64,000 bases of DNA from positions 372,001 to 436,000 of the forward strand of contig NZ_CP034184.1 of NCBI RefSeq assembly GCF_003860465.1. Direction: 5' to 3'. The notes under the pieces are model-generated. The model had not been told where the DNA came from. It did not search any database and saw only the letters and a list, made by a program, of their open reading frames with translations. Positions within the stretch are counted from its first letter, which is position 1. Each line of letters opens with the position of its first letter. This document shows positions 17,795 to 26,860 of this stretch, piece by piece. Source of the stretch: Deinococcus psychrotolerans. GTDB lineage: Bacteria; Deinococcota; Deinococci; Deinococcales; Deinococcaceae. Made by a program: the position numbers and the translations under genes.

Positions 17795-18337
17795 ATGCCT
17801 AAGAGTCTCGCCCCTCCCCTGACCGCGGGGTTCACAATCGTTGAGCTGTTGGTGGTGATCTTCATTATCGGCCTGATCTTGAGCCTGACCCTGCCAAATT
17901 TACATAACGATAACCGCGATGTTGACTTATTCGCCTTCCAGCTCTCGTCTTACCTTGAAGACGCTCAACAATTGGCCAGAACCCAAGAAGAAAAAATTCT
18001 GGTCAACTATAATTGCCGTAAAAAAGAATTCTCTTGGGTACAATTCACATCAACAGATCCTAGTGTCACGGGAACTTACGAAGAAAGCAAAATAGTAGCG
18101 GATTCCATCCTGAAGGTGCCTGACAAGTTAGATGTTGCACCCCGCTCGCAAGTCCAATGCGGGAACATGCCCGCTTATGTGGACAGCACAGTTCGCACGG
18201 TGACGTTCAACCAAAGCGGCCACATCATCAGCCATACCTATCCCAATGCGTTTATCGCTGGTCAAGAAAACGATTATTCCCGACTCACCGGCTACTTCGT
18301 GGCCGTCAGTCCATTCTTGGGGGTGAGGACGTATTAA
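17795..18337 (+). CDS. Prepilin, FimT/GspH-like
   Basis: The 180-residue product has the prepilin signal GFTIVELLVVIFIIGLILSL and then a globular head. The FimT/GspH likeness comes from its place before the two other minor pilins and the LEDAQQLARTQEEKI helix. A near-perfect Shine-Dalgarno (TAGGAGGT) lies before ATG 17795. Its DNA is clearly richer in A and T than its neighbours (for example 17890-18070), which suggests a different origin or fast change of the head domain. It overlaps the next gene. Confidence 0.85.
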   Translation: MPKSLAPPLTAGFTIVELLVVIFIIGLILSLTLPNLHNDNRDVDLFAFQLSSYLEDAQQLARTQEEKILVNYNCRKKEFSWVQFTSTDPSVTGTYEESKIVADSILKVPDKLDVAPRSQVQCGNMPAYVDSTVRTVTFNQSGHIISHTYPNAFIAGQENDYSRLTGYFVAVSPFLGVRTY

Positions 18338-18713
18338 CCGCGACGAGGGTTTCACTTTAATTGAAGTGCTGATCGCTGTGGTGCTGGTGGGCTTGGTGGT
18401 CGGAAGCGTAATCATCAGTAGCGTCAATCTCAGTAACGTCAATGCCCGCACTCAGTTACAGAGTTTAGAAGTCTCCGCCGCTCGCGCCGTCGCGCTGCAC
18501 TTTGCGGCCACACTCCCCACACCAGGGCAGGTGCTCAGCGGACCAGTCAGCAGGATCATCGCCCTCAACGACCTGAGTGAAGAGCAGCGCAACTTGATGA
18601 GTCGTTTCGGCTACACCCTCTCTTCCACAAGCAATCAACTGACCTTGACCATCGCTCGCCTCGACGTTCACCCTGATCCCAACACCTTGAATCTCGTCAT
18701 GCAACAGCGCTAA
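18333..18713 (+). CDS. Minor prepilin (PilV/GspI-like), likely ATT start
   Basis: The frame encodes NRDEGFTLIEVLIAVVLVG, an intact prepilin signal, but no ATG, GTG or TTG precedes it before an in-frame TGA at 18324-18326. GTG 18366 lies inside the membrane helix and would destroy the signal. ATT at 18333 is well placed: GGTGAGG is 5-7 nt upstream, and the preceding stop TAA (18335-18337) overlaps it as in ATGA junctions. I therefore assign an ATT start (126 residues). A frameshift or sequencing error is the alternative. The gene sits where PilV/GspI-type minor pilins usually are. Confidence 0.75.
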   Translation: MNRDEGFTLIEVLIAVVLVGLVVGSVIISSVNLSNVNARTQLQSLEVSAARAVALHFAATLPTPGQVLSGPVSRIIALNDLSEEQRNLMSRFGYTLSSTSNQLTLTIARLDVHPDPNTLNLVMQQR

Positions 18714-18725
18714 GGAGACACCCGC

Positions 18726-21089
18726 ATGCCCAATCTCCTACCGCCCACCGCCCACCACCGCGCTGGCTTCACCTTGGTTGAACTCCTCGTGACCCTGGCC
18801 CTGACCGTCTTGATCGTCAGCGCTCTGGCCACCATCCTGCCGCGCTCCATGGCCCTCAGCCGCACCGACACCCTCACCGCAGCCACCAATACCGTCTTGA
18901 CCAACGTGGTCGGCACCTTAAATGCCTCCTTCGACCGCTCACGACCCATCATTTTACTCAGAGCCAGCCGCACCCAGTTGGAATTCTTGCAACTCGGCGA
19001 ACCCCAACACATCCAAACGCTCGACGGCACGCCCACACAAGGTCAAGACACCTTCAACATGCCCATACTCAGCACCAACCCCGTGGGCGTGGAGTACGTT
19101 TTCCTCAACACGGCGGGCGATTACTTGCTCTCCACCGTCAAAAGTTACCAAAGCTCAGATCAGACCCTCAGCTTTGCATGCGCCATGAACTTACCCGGTC
19201 AAGTGCAGGCCTACACCTACACCCGCGTGCGCTACACCTTCGCTTCACCCGTGTTCTCACGCACGGAAAAGCTCAGCAACTTCGCTGGCTCTGCTGGCAT
19301 TTCAGATCCCGAGTCCGTCAAAGCTCAAAATGTCCAGTTCGCCCCCGTCTATGGACAGACGCTGGGAGACTTCGGCATCACCTTCCAGCCGCCCCTGGCG
19401 AGCATCATGGTCGCGGGCCGTTCGCAGCCGATGACCGGCTTGAATTACGCCATCACCGCCCTCGGCTCCGGATTGAGCGTGACCAATGCCGGTTCCGTTC
19501 GCGTGCGCCTGGCTGGAAAAACGCAGTGGGCCTGTGGACAAAAAGCCGGAATACCGCCCAATAGCACAGGCACCTTACAAGTCAACACCATGCTCGAACA
19601 TGATCCAAAGGCGCTTGGCAATCCGCGAGTTGATGTGGTGGGTGCCACGAGCACTCAGAGCATCACCACCTTCGCTAAGTCCCTTTTCCCCGATTTGATG
19701 CCTGGACAGTACAACGCCAGCGCCGCACCGCTGGACATGAACGGCACCTCGTATGACCCTCACATCACCGGCAGTCCCGCGACAATAGGCGACGGCAGCA
19801 ACGCCACCATCAATGTGGATTATCAGGAAGCTACAGGCACCTTACAGATCATCGAAGACGGCTTACCCGCAGGCAGAAGTGCTCAGATTGATGGAACAAA
19901 GCTTTACTCTGCTGTTCCCACCATACGCGGCAAAAAAGCCTACCTGACAGCACTCGTCAGTCAGCTCTTGCCTGGAACGTACACGCTCACCTCCTTTAGC
20001 AAGGACATCACCGTCAACGGTCAGACCTTCACCGCGACGCCTATCAGCGTCACGATCACGGCCCGCAAGCTCACCACCGTCCACGTCCAGTGGCAGCCCG
20101 CCACCGGCACGGCCCTCATTCACATCCAAGGCCTGCCCGCCAACCAATCGGCCACCTTCCAGTTTTACGGGCGCTCCCCTTATTTCCTTAAAGACTTCAC
20201 TTCACCCAACGGGGACGTCACCATCGGCCAGATCCTGCAAGGCAACTACGATCTCTTCGCCTTCAAGACGACCAACGGCTACGTCGCCACGATCTCATGG
20301 CAGCTCGGAAGCAAGTCCGGCAGCGATCTGGGGGAAAACGGTGCGCGCCTTCCCATCGGGCCGGGCCAGACCACCCTCGTCACTGTCAATTATGCCCTGC
20401 CCTCCTCCGGCCCACCCAGCGGCGGTGCCGACAGTTTCCTCGTCTGGGGAGCCATCGGCAGAACCCTCCCCACCGCCGTCGTTTACTTGCGCCCCGGTCT
20501 GGAAGACCACCAGAATCCCTCCCCTGCCCCCATGACCGCCTATGTCATGTCCAACCTCGACGCCGTGCGCGTAGCTGCCGGGTGGTACACCATTCTCGTC
20601 ACCGACTCGGCCAACGGCACCATCCTCTACCGCACCGTGACCTACATCGGAAAGACCCCCGCCTTCTCACTCACCACCACCGGCCCCGAGTACACCATCC
20701 AGAGCGCCCCCATGCCGTATCTCGACACGCTTTACGTTGGTGACAGCGCCACCGGCAACCTCGTCTTCTACGCCACCAACGAAATCAACCGCCCGCTCAA
20801 GACCACCATCACCACGCCCAACGACCGCGTCGTTCATACCAACTTCGATCAGAGCTTGCTGCAATACGTCGGATCGTTCGGCGTCTCAGACGGCCCGACC
20901 GGTATCCTCTGGCAACTCCAGAATCAGGGCCTGAACGTCGATTACGAAAACTACCAGCCGATCAAGGACAACATCAACAACAGCGTCCAGTCCCCCGTCA
21001 CCCAGCACGACTTCTGTTCGAGAACCAAAACCGGCACGACCTTCCAGGACTGCATCAGCGACTACGCGCGCTACGGGAAGTGGTGGTGA
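18726..21089 (+). CDS. Very large prepilin with putative tip/adhesin region
   Basis: The 787-residue product starts with a normal prepilin signal (AGFTLVELLVTLALTVLIV) like PilW/GspJ, and has an AAGGAG Shine-Dalgarno. Typical minor pilins have 150-250 residues; this one carries some 550 more. The extra part holds beta-rich repeats of the collagen-binding-B/carboxypeptidase-like kind: GTLQIIEDGLPAGRSAQIDG, then GTALIHIQGLPANQSATF, each followed by LLPGTYTLTSF or ILQGNYDLFAF. It ends with a cysteine pair (DFCSRTKTGTTFQDC). I infer a pilus-tip protein that presents an adhesin. It replaces the PilY1-type tip proteins, none of which is seen here. Confidence 0.8.
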   Translation: MPNLLPPTAHHRAGFTLVELLVTLALTVLIVSALATILPRSMALSRTDTLTAATNTVLTNVVGTLNASFDRSRPIILLRASRTQLEFLQLGEPQHIQTLDGTPTQGQDTFNMPILSTNPVGVEYVFLNTAGDYLLSTVKSYQSSDQTLSFACAMNLPGQVQAYTYTRVRYTFASPVFSRTEKLSNFAGSAGISDPESVKAQNVQFAPVYGQTLGDFGITFQPPLASIMVAGRSQPMTGLNYAITALGSGLSVTNAGSVRVRLAGKTQWACGQKAGIPPNSTGTLQVNTMLEHDPKALGNPRVDVVGATSTQSITTFAKSLFPDLMPGQYNASAAPLDMNGTSYDPHITGSPATIGDGSNATINVDYQEATGTLQIIEDGLPAGRSAQIDGTKLYSAVPTIRGKKAYLTALVSQLLPGTYTLTSFSKDITVNGQTFTATPISVTITARKLTTVHVQWQPATGTALIHIQGLPANQSATFQFYGRSPYFLKDFTSPNGDVTIGQILQGNYDLFAFKTTNGYVATISWQLGSKSGSDLGENGARLPIGPGQTTLVTVNYALPSSGPPSGGADSFLVWGAIGRTLPTAVVYLRPGLEDHQNPSPAPMTAYVMSNLDAVRVAAGWYTILVTDSANGTILYRTVTYIGKTPAFSLTTTGPEYTIQSAPMPYLDTLYVGDSATGNLVFYATNEINRPLKTTITTPNDRVVHTNFDQSLLQYVGSFGVSDGPTGILWQLQNQGLNVDYENYQPIKDNINNSVQSPVTQHDFCSRTKTGTTFQDCISDYARYGKWW

Positions 21090-22678
21090 AGCGCCGCGAG
21101 GACGGCAGCGTGCTGCTGCTCGTCTTGATGGTCAGCGTCATCCTGATGGCGCTGCTGGCCGCCGAAGTGACCATGACTCGCTACAACCTCAAGGTCGTGA
21201 CCAACGCCACCGTCAGTGCCCAGCTCGACGTGCAGGCCATCTTGAGTACCCCCGATGCCATGCGAGATGTCGTCGCCCGCTTACCCACCGAATTGAGTTT
21301 GCGCGTGCCGAACACCAGTCCCACGAGCAGCAACTTTAGCCAGACGCTTCAACGCACGCTGGATCAGGACTGGGCGCAGTGCAGCTTATCTGGCCCTGTC
21401 GTGACGAACGTGTATCTAGGGCAATATTCGTGTGGTCTGCAAGCGGTCGGTGCGCCATCACCCAACGCGGTGATGAGACGTCAGATCAATACCCATGACG
21501 TGCAGGAGGTTCGCCTGCCGTTGCTGCTCAATGTCACCGCGTCCTCTTCCCTGGGCAAAAGCACCCGGCAAGCTCGCGGCGAAGCGGTCTACCGCCAGAA
21601 TGTGTCGGCCAACGCCCTGCCTATCACCACCTTTCAAGTGATCAGTGACCAGCTCGGCTTGCCCATTCCTGAGAAACTCATCTTTGACGGCCCAGTGCAG
21701 ATCAACGGCAGCTTGAAATTCGCTTTGGGCCGCAGTGAATTTCTAGGCGGCGTCAGCAGCGCCACACCCAGTCTGCTGCTTGGCGACACCCTCCTGACAC
21801 CCACCAGATTCGCGCCGAGCGTGGCCTTCCCGTGTGAACAGCTCAGTGGTGATTGCCCCAAGTTCAACGCAGGACTGAGTCTGAGTGCGCCGAGACTCAT
21901 CATTCCAACCTTGACGGATAGCCCCGACATCACGCTCAACGGCATTCAGGAACTGGTCTTGGCCCCCTCACCCCAACGGGGAACCATTGTGTATGCCTGC
22001 ACGGCATCGGCCTGTGACCGGTACTGGTACGGCCCTAAGCATCTCCTGTTCAAACACATTCTCACAAGTCCCGTTCCACCCTTAGACGGCCTGACCTTCA
22101 CGCCCCCAGAACCCACTGATCCGATGCAACAAGCCTGGACGCAGCTCAGCGACTCAGCTTCGGGTTTACTGCTGGTCAATGGTGACGTGTCGGTCCGTGC
22201 CCTGACGCCCAACGGCCCCGCCTTTCAAAATGCCCTGACCGTGGCCGCCACCGGGACGGTGACCGTCACAAGCAGCTTGAATGCGCTACAGCCACTGTGT
22301 TCGACGTTTACCGTTCGCAACGACGATGGCAGCCTGACGCCCGCAACGTGCAATGGGATCACGCCCGATCTGCTCGGACTGGCTTCTTTGGGCGGCAACA
22401 TTGATCTGAGCAGCGCCGCAGATGAAACCGAGCTGAATCTGCAAGCCAGCCTCCTTGCGCCGTCAGGCAGCGTCAGCATTCAAGCCGCCAACCTGAAATT
22501 CGTCAAGTGGGTGGGAAGCGTGGCCGCGCATAGCTTCACGCCGGACGTGCGGATGCACCTGGCTCAAGACGCACGCGGCCTGAATCCACCCGCCTTTCCG
22601 CTGCTGCCGATGGGGATGACGCCCCCGACTATCCGGTTAGAGACCGACGGAATGCTCAACGCCGATTCGCAGTTCTAG
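21086..22678 (+). CDS. PilX/GspK-like pilus protein
   Basis: The product has about 530 residues. The N-terminus REDGSVLLLVLMVSVILMALLAAEVTMTRY is of the PilX/GspK kind, with a hydrophobic helix after a Gly but without the Glu5 of other pilins. Three GTG codons in a row (21080, 21083, 21086) could start it; the last overlaps the preceding stop as GTGA and I use that one. The large exported part has six or more Cys and strands typical of a beta domain (for example LFKHILTSPVPPLDGLTF). GspK-like proteins cap the pilin tip complex, so it probably works with the 787-residue prepilin just upstream. It is the last gene of the locus. Confidence 0.7.
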   Translation: MKRREDGSVLLLVLMVSVILMALLAAEVTMTRYNLKVVTNATVSAQLDVQAILSTPDAMRDVVARLPTELSLRVPNTSPTSSNFSQTLQRTLDQDWAQCSLSGPVVTNVYLGQYSCGLQAVGAPSPNAVMRRQINTHDVQEVRLPLLLNVTASSSLGKSTRQARGEAVYRQNVSANALPITTFQVISDQLGLPIPEKLIFDGPVQINGSLKFALGRSEFLGGVSSATPSLLLGDTLLTPTRFAPSVAFPCEQLSGDCPKFNAGLSLSAPRLIIPTLTDSPDITLNGIQELVLAPSPQRGTIVYACTASACDRYWYGPKHLLFKHILTSPVPPLDGLTFTPPEPTDPMQQAWTQLSDSASGLLLVNGDVSVRALTPNGPAFQNALTVAATGTVTVTSSLNALQPLCSTFTVRNDDGSLTPATCNGITPDLLGLASLGGNIDLSSAADETELNLQASLLAPSGSVSIQAANLKFVKWVGSVAAHSFTPDVRMHLAQDARGLNPPAFPLLPMGMTPPTIRLETDGMLNADSQF

Positions 22679-22714
22679 GGCGCAGTAGCCAGCCGCACCC
22701 ATACAGGCAAAGAG

Positions 22715-22746
22715 AAAGAGGCCCAGCTTTAAGCTGGGCCTCTTTT
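22715..22746. terminator. Bidirectional terminator
   Basis: AAAGAGGCCCAGC and GCTGGGCCTCTTT form a perfect 13-bp stem flanked by A-rich bases on the left and TTTT on the right. It lies between two convergent genes, so it can end transcription both ways. Confidence 0.92.
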
Positions 22747-22764
22747 GCTGGCATTGGTAACTGC

Positions 22765-25104
22765 TCAGCGGACTTGTTCGACTGTCCAACTCCAGAACCC
22801 ATCTGCGCTGCCATACGGTACATAGACGAACGAACCAATCAGATTGGACGTGTTCACCATGAACTGCTCGCAGTTCAATTGGCCCGCAGCCGTGCGGCCA
22901 TCCGCCAAACTGGGGGTATTGGTGCCGTAGACATATTGCATCAACCCAAAGCTGAAAAAGTCGTCCACGTAGCCGTTGAGCATGGCGTAGAGCCGCAAGT
23001 CATTCCGACTAAAACTGGTTGCCGAGGTTTGAGAGATATAGGCAGCGTATTCACGATTGCCGTTGTCTAAATTCGCATTGGTGGCTATGGGGGGCAGGAT
23101 CGGATACTTCTGACCATTGCAGTTGCCAGAGGCCCGAATGCGGTTGATTTCGTCGAGTCCCGCTTGCTCCTGAGCAGTACGCGAGTGAATGACATCAAGG
23201 TAACGGTGGATGGGTACGTGGCCGCTACCCTGATACTGCAAAGTGACGGGGATGCGACTTGTCGTGCCGTCTTTGTAACTGATGAGCAGCTCAAAAGGCA
23301 ATGGGGGAGTGTCAAATCCCGCGAAGCCAAATCCGAATGTCACCGTCACTGAACGGTTTCTGGGGCCAGGACGGTTGTACGTGATATCAACAGGGTTAGC
23401 ACCGTTTTGACCTTGAAAGGGCAAATACTGCGGCAGTGCGTCGATAGAGCCAATGTTATTGCCGTCTACCGTATAACTGGCGAAGGACTGACCCGTCGTG
23501 TCGAGGGCCACGCCTGCGGATTTGAGTACATGGGCAGAATTGGTAGCGATGAAATCCACGCCAAAATCTAAGACTTCATCCGCAGGCGCACCTGCTATTT
23601 TGACTTTAATGCTGTAAGTGTTGGGCTGAGTGTTTCCGTTATCAGTCAAAATCACTTTGCCTGCTTGTTGACTGATCGTAATACCCTGAGCAAGTAATTC
23701 ATCTTGGTGCATCAAATCCAATGCACCTGTGTAAGGCCGCGTCAGGTCAACTTTATTTTTGATTTGGTCAAGATAGTATAACTGAATACTGATGCTGCCA
23801 TTTTCAGGCAAAACCTTTTGACTATTATCGTCCGATAAATAGAATTTGCCCGCTGGTGGCTGTGGGTTGCCCGCTGTTACGAGCACACTCAGGGTGGTGG
23901 TATGGGTCAGCGTACCGCTAGTGCCGGTCACTGTAAGGCTATAGGAGCCTGCGGCGGCACTGGCATTGGTTACCGTGAGGGTCGCGCCGTTGAAGGCCGC
24001 CTGGAGGCCCGCAGGCGCACCGCTCACGCTATAACTCACATTACCCGCAAAGCTATTGGTTGGTAACGCGCTCGCACTCGACGTGGCCGACTGCCCTTGA
24101 GCGAGCGTCAACGCATTCGGCGTCAGGCTCACCGTGAAATCAGGTGTCGAAGTTGGAACTCCCGGCACCGTCACCAGCACCGTCGTCCCATGCGTCACCC
24201 CACCCCCAGACGCCGTGACACTCAACGGATAACTCCCCGGCGCAGCCCCCGTATTCTTCACCGTCAACGTTGTCCCACTGATCGTCGCGCTCAACCCAGC
24301 GGGTGCCCCATCCACGCTATACGTCAAAGAAGCACTGAAGTTATTCACCGCGCTCGTACTCAACGTCACCGTGCTCTGAGCACCCGTCGCCAGGGAAAGA
24401 CTACTTGGCGTCGCACTCAGAGAAAAATCTGGCGTGCCGGGCGGCAAGGGAGGAGCCGCCTGCGTCGTGACGCGCAGCAGCGCCGTATGGATCAGCGTGC
24501 CGCTCGTTGCTGTCACCGTGACCGTCGAAGTCCCCGTGGCCGCACTGACGTTCGTGAAGCTCAACTTCGCACTCCGCACCGTCGCCGTCAGCCCAGCGGG
24601 TGCGCCACTCACGCTGTACGTCACGTCACCCGTGAAACCTCCGCTCGGCGTCACAAGGGCAGAGACAACCGCAGACTGCCCAGCCGTCAAGTTCAGTTCA
24701 CTCGGGTCGAGGTTGAAGCTGAAATCCCCCGCGATCGGCACGCTCACCGCTGGAACCGTCACCGTCACGGTGGTCTTCGCCGTACCGCTAGGGCCAGTAG
24801 CCGTCAAGGTCAGTGGATAGCTGCCCTGGGCCGCAGCGGTGTTGGTCACGATCAAGCTGTTGCCGCTGATCGTTGCGCTCAGGCCACCAGTAGGGGCGGC
24901 GCTCACGGTGACGCCGGTGGTATTCGTGACGCTCAGACTGGCCGTTTGCTGCTGACCCGTCGGCACGTTTAGAGCGGTGGGCGTGGCGCTGATGGTCGGT
25001 GCAGTGACGGTGGCGGGTGGCTTGGTGGTCGGGATGGTTGCACCGCAGGCGGCGAGGAGGAGAGTGGTGATCAGGATGAACGGCAAGGAATTGATTAGTT
25101 TCAT
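22765..25104 (-). CDS. Lipoprotein with four Ig-like repeats and a CAP-like domain
   Basis: The 779-residue lipoprotein has a lipobox LLLAAC (Cys20), and GGAG precedes ATG 25104. Four Ig-like repeats of ~90 residues follow, each with the core V-x-x-APAGL-x-A...G-x-x-L-x-V-x-N-x-x-AxxGSYxLTVT. After residue ~430 comes a unique beta region. The C-terminal ~140 residues (LDEINRIRASGNC, then REYAAYI and CEQFMVN...IGSFVYVPYG) look like a degenerate CAP/SCP domain. It is probably anchored to the outside of the envelope and binds a surface ligand. It is convergent with the pilus locus. The repeat DNA is more similar within the gene than the proteins need, suggesting recent duplication or gene conversion. 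Confidence 0.7.
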   Translation of the reverse strand: MKLINSLPFILITTLLLAACGATIPTTKPPATVTAPTISATPTALNVPTGQQQTASLSVTNTTGVTVSAAPTGGLSATISGNSLIVTNTAAAQGSYPLTLTATGPSGTAKTTVTVTVPAVSVPIAGDFSFNLDPSELNLTAGQSAVVSALVTPSGGFTGDVTYSVSGAPAGLTATVRSAKLSFTNVSAATGTSTVTVTATSGTLIHTALLRVTTQAAPPLPPGTPDFSLSATPSSLSLATGAQSTVTLSTSAVNNFSASLTYSVDGAPAGLSATISGTTLTVKNTGAAPGSYPLSVTASGGGVTHGTTVLVTVPGVPTSTPDFTVSLTPNALTLAQGQSATSSASALPTNSFAGNVSYSVSGAPAGLQAAFNGATLTVTNASAAAGSYSLTVTGTSGTLTHTTTLSVLVTAGNPQPPAGKFYLSDDNSQKVLPENGSISIQLYYLDQIKNKVDLTRPYTGALDLMHQDELLAQGITISQQAGKVILTDNGNTQPNTYSIKVKIAGAPADEVLDFGVDFIATNSAHVLKSAGVALDTTGQSFASYTVDGNNIGSIDALPQYLPFQGQNGANPVDITYNRPGPRNRSVTVTFGFGFAGFDTPPLPFELLISYKDGTTSRIPVTLQYQGSGHVPIHRYLDVIHSRTAQEQAGLDEINRIRASGNCNGQKYPILPPIATNANLDNGNREYAAYISQTSATSFSRNDLRLYAMLNGYVDDFFSFGLMQYVYGTNTPSLADGRTAAGQLNCEQFMVNTSNLIGSFVYVPYGSADGFWSWTVEQVR

Positions 25105-25378
25105 GCGTAGCTCCGAGTATTTATTTCGCTGTGGGCGTAATCCTGAGATGCTGCACAATACTCAGAACACGCCCTCACGTCAACTCCCCACCACGATAAA
25201 GAACATGATGATGGTACTTACGCCGAAAACCCAACAAACACACCCACCACACCAGCGGGACATCCAACCCCCGGTCAAAATCCTGTTACGTTGCACTTAA
25301 CCCAGAGGTCAACTGAGCATCTGATCAATAGGAACACCCCCCGCGCGATTCTCAAGACCGTTGTTCGCAGAGGGTGCC
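25105..25378. other. Divergent promoter region, no gene
   Basis: The 274 bp lie between the lipoprotein gene and a plus-strand gene. There are C- and A-rich stretches but no convincing promoter pair or repeat. Confidence 0.4.
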
Positions 25379-26257
25379 GTGCTAGAAAACTCAAAAAAGT
25401 TCCTGTCTGCCCAGAGCAGGAGGCTTTCGCCTACGCCTCAATCTACCCGTGCGGGCGTCTCCGGTCAACCGTCCGGAGCGGGATCTGGCAGACCCGAGAC
25501 CCCTGCCCGGCGACTTACCGTGAGCACCGAAGTCACGCCCGACATTCGTTTTGCCCAAGCCCTCGAACAAGTCAAATTCTGCGCCAACGCCTACGACATC
25601 GCCCAGGTCACCCTCGGTCTATTTGGCATCGACCGCTGCGGGGCGTATCAAGCCCTGCCTGCCATGAATGGCCGGACGCTGAGACGGGTTATCTCAGCGT
25701 TGCCTGTCGTCGCTGTCCCGGATGGTGTCCACATGTATTTGACGGTAGTGAAAGAACCAAAAAAACAACGACATGCGGACAGCAACGATTTGGCCCTCCC
25801 AGCTGTGGAACGGATAGCTGCTAAAACCTTCTTGCCGGAAGAGTTACACCCAGTCGTCGCGGCGGCGGTGGCTGCGCGGGTCAGTCCGACAACAGCGATC
25901 AAGGCCGTGGTCAAGTACCGCAACCCGATTGAACTGGTCACCCAGCGGCTGAGAGACATGAAACGCTTGACGCAGCACACCATCATCAGCAATCCCGGTG
26001 GCTTCTTTACCCACCTAATACGCCAGAACGAAGACGTCGAACTGGCCAAAGAGCCGGTGCCACGCGCACCGAAGGAAAAGAAGCCAGTTGTGCTTCCACT
26101 GGTGGTCGGGGATGTGGTCAAGCTCTACAACGCGCTGTGCCGGGTCATCCGGGTGGGCACAGCCCGCAGTGACATCGAGCACCCAGATGGGTACGAGATG
26201 GGCGAGAGCAACGAACGGCTGCTGGTATGTCGGAGGTTGATCATCAGTGGGAGATAG
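25379..26257 (+). CDS. Unknown protein, possibly replication- or plasmid-related
   Basis: The product has about 292 residues; GTG 25379 is the first start after a poorly coding lead, TTG 25361 is an alternative. A low-complexity basic N-terminus (SRRLSPTPQSTRAG) is followed by a helical domain (IRFAQALEQVKFCANAYDIAQVTLGLFG). The C-terminal half has RLRDMKRLTQHTIISNPGGF, a pattern similar to the NPxGxxxxLIR segment seen after winged-helix domains in some plasmid and phage replication proteins. It ends with a short beta domain. No catalytic motif was seen. I do not recognise the family; the replication link is only a hint from that motif. Confidence 0.5.
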   Translation: MLENSKKFLSAQSRRLSPTPQSTRAGVSGQPSGAGSGRPETPARRLTVSTEVTPDIRFAQALEQVKFCANAYDIAQVTLGLFGIDRCGAYQALPAMNGRTLRRVISALPVVAVPDGVHMYLTVVKEPKKQRHADSNDLALPAVERIAAKTFLPEELHPVVAAAVAARVSPTTAIKAVVKYRNPIELVTQRLRDMKRLTQHTIISNPGGFFTHLIRQNEDVELAKEPVPRAPKEKKPVVLPLVVGDVVKLYNALCRVIRVGTARSDIEHPDGYEMGESNERLLVCRRLIISGR

Positions 26258-26434
26258 GCGAATACCTGGCATTCCGGCTGGCTCAATGGCGCGTAAAATC
26301 TTGACAGTAGCCTCAGCGACGCCGCGCCACTGGTTCGAGCTGAAGGAACTGTCCAATGACCGGCGTCTGCGATAAATCCAGCATCACTCGAGGGCAAGCA
26401 GGACGGCAACTCTCCAGAGATACACGACTTCAGA

Positions 26435-26860
26435 TCAAGATGAAGGCGAGTTCAACCAGTCCTCGACGTTTAAACCCGCAACCCGTCTGAACTCGCGGGT
26501 ATTGTTCGTCACCAGGGTCAGGTCATAAGCAAGTGCCGTCGCCGCAATCTGAAAGTCCAGCGGGCCGATGGGTCGCCCTGCCTGCTCCAGCTCAGCCCGA
26601 ATCCGTCCGTAAGTCTCAGTCACCTGCGAATCGAACGGCAACATCACCAGTTGGGAAGCGAAGGCCAACACCGCCGCCAAATTGTGTTCAACACGCGCAC
26701 TCTTGTAAACCCCATGAAGCAATTCTGCTTCTGTCACGGCGCTGAGGCCGACTTCGCCGGGAGTGAGTGCCGCGAATCGTTCGCGCACAACGGCGGGTTT
26801 GTGTTTGATAATGAAGATACAGATGTTGGTATCAAGCAAAAAACGCAGGGGCAGACTCAA
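26435..26860 (-). CDS. vapC: VapC-type PIN-domain ribonuclease toxin
   Basis: The 141-residue PIN domain has all acidic residues expected: Asp in LLDTNICIFI, Glu in SAVTEAELLHGV, Asp in GPLDFQIAATAL and the later TNNTREF. These hold the metal ions with which VapC toxins cut tRNA or rRNA. The start overlaps the stop of vapB (ATGA), the usual antitoxin-first order. Full length, so probably active when released from VapB. Confidence 0.92.
   Translation of the reverse strand: MSLPLRFLLDTNICIFIIKHKPAVVRERFAALTPGEVGLSAVTEAELLHGVYKSARVEHNLAAVLAFASQLVMLPFDSQVTETYGRIRAELEQAGRPIGPLDFQIAATALAYDLTLVTNNTREFRRVAGLNVEDWLNSPSS

Noticed and set aside
24097..24972. 291-codon plus-strand frame rich in Arg
   Set aside because: Antisense of the Ig-repeat lipoprotein; repeats in it mirror that gene.
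25291..25824. 177-codon frame overlapping the gene at 25379
   Set aside because: Different frame of the same region with Arg/Cys-rich content and no domain; the 25379-26257 frame codes better.
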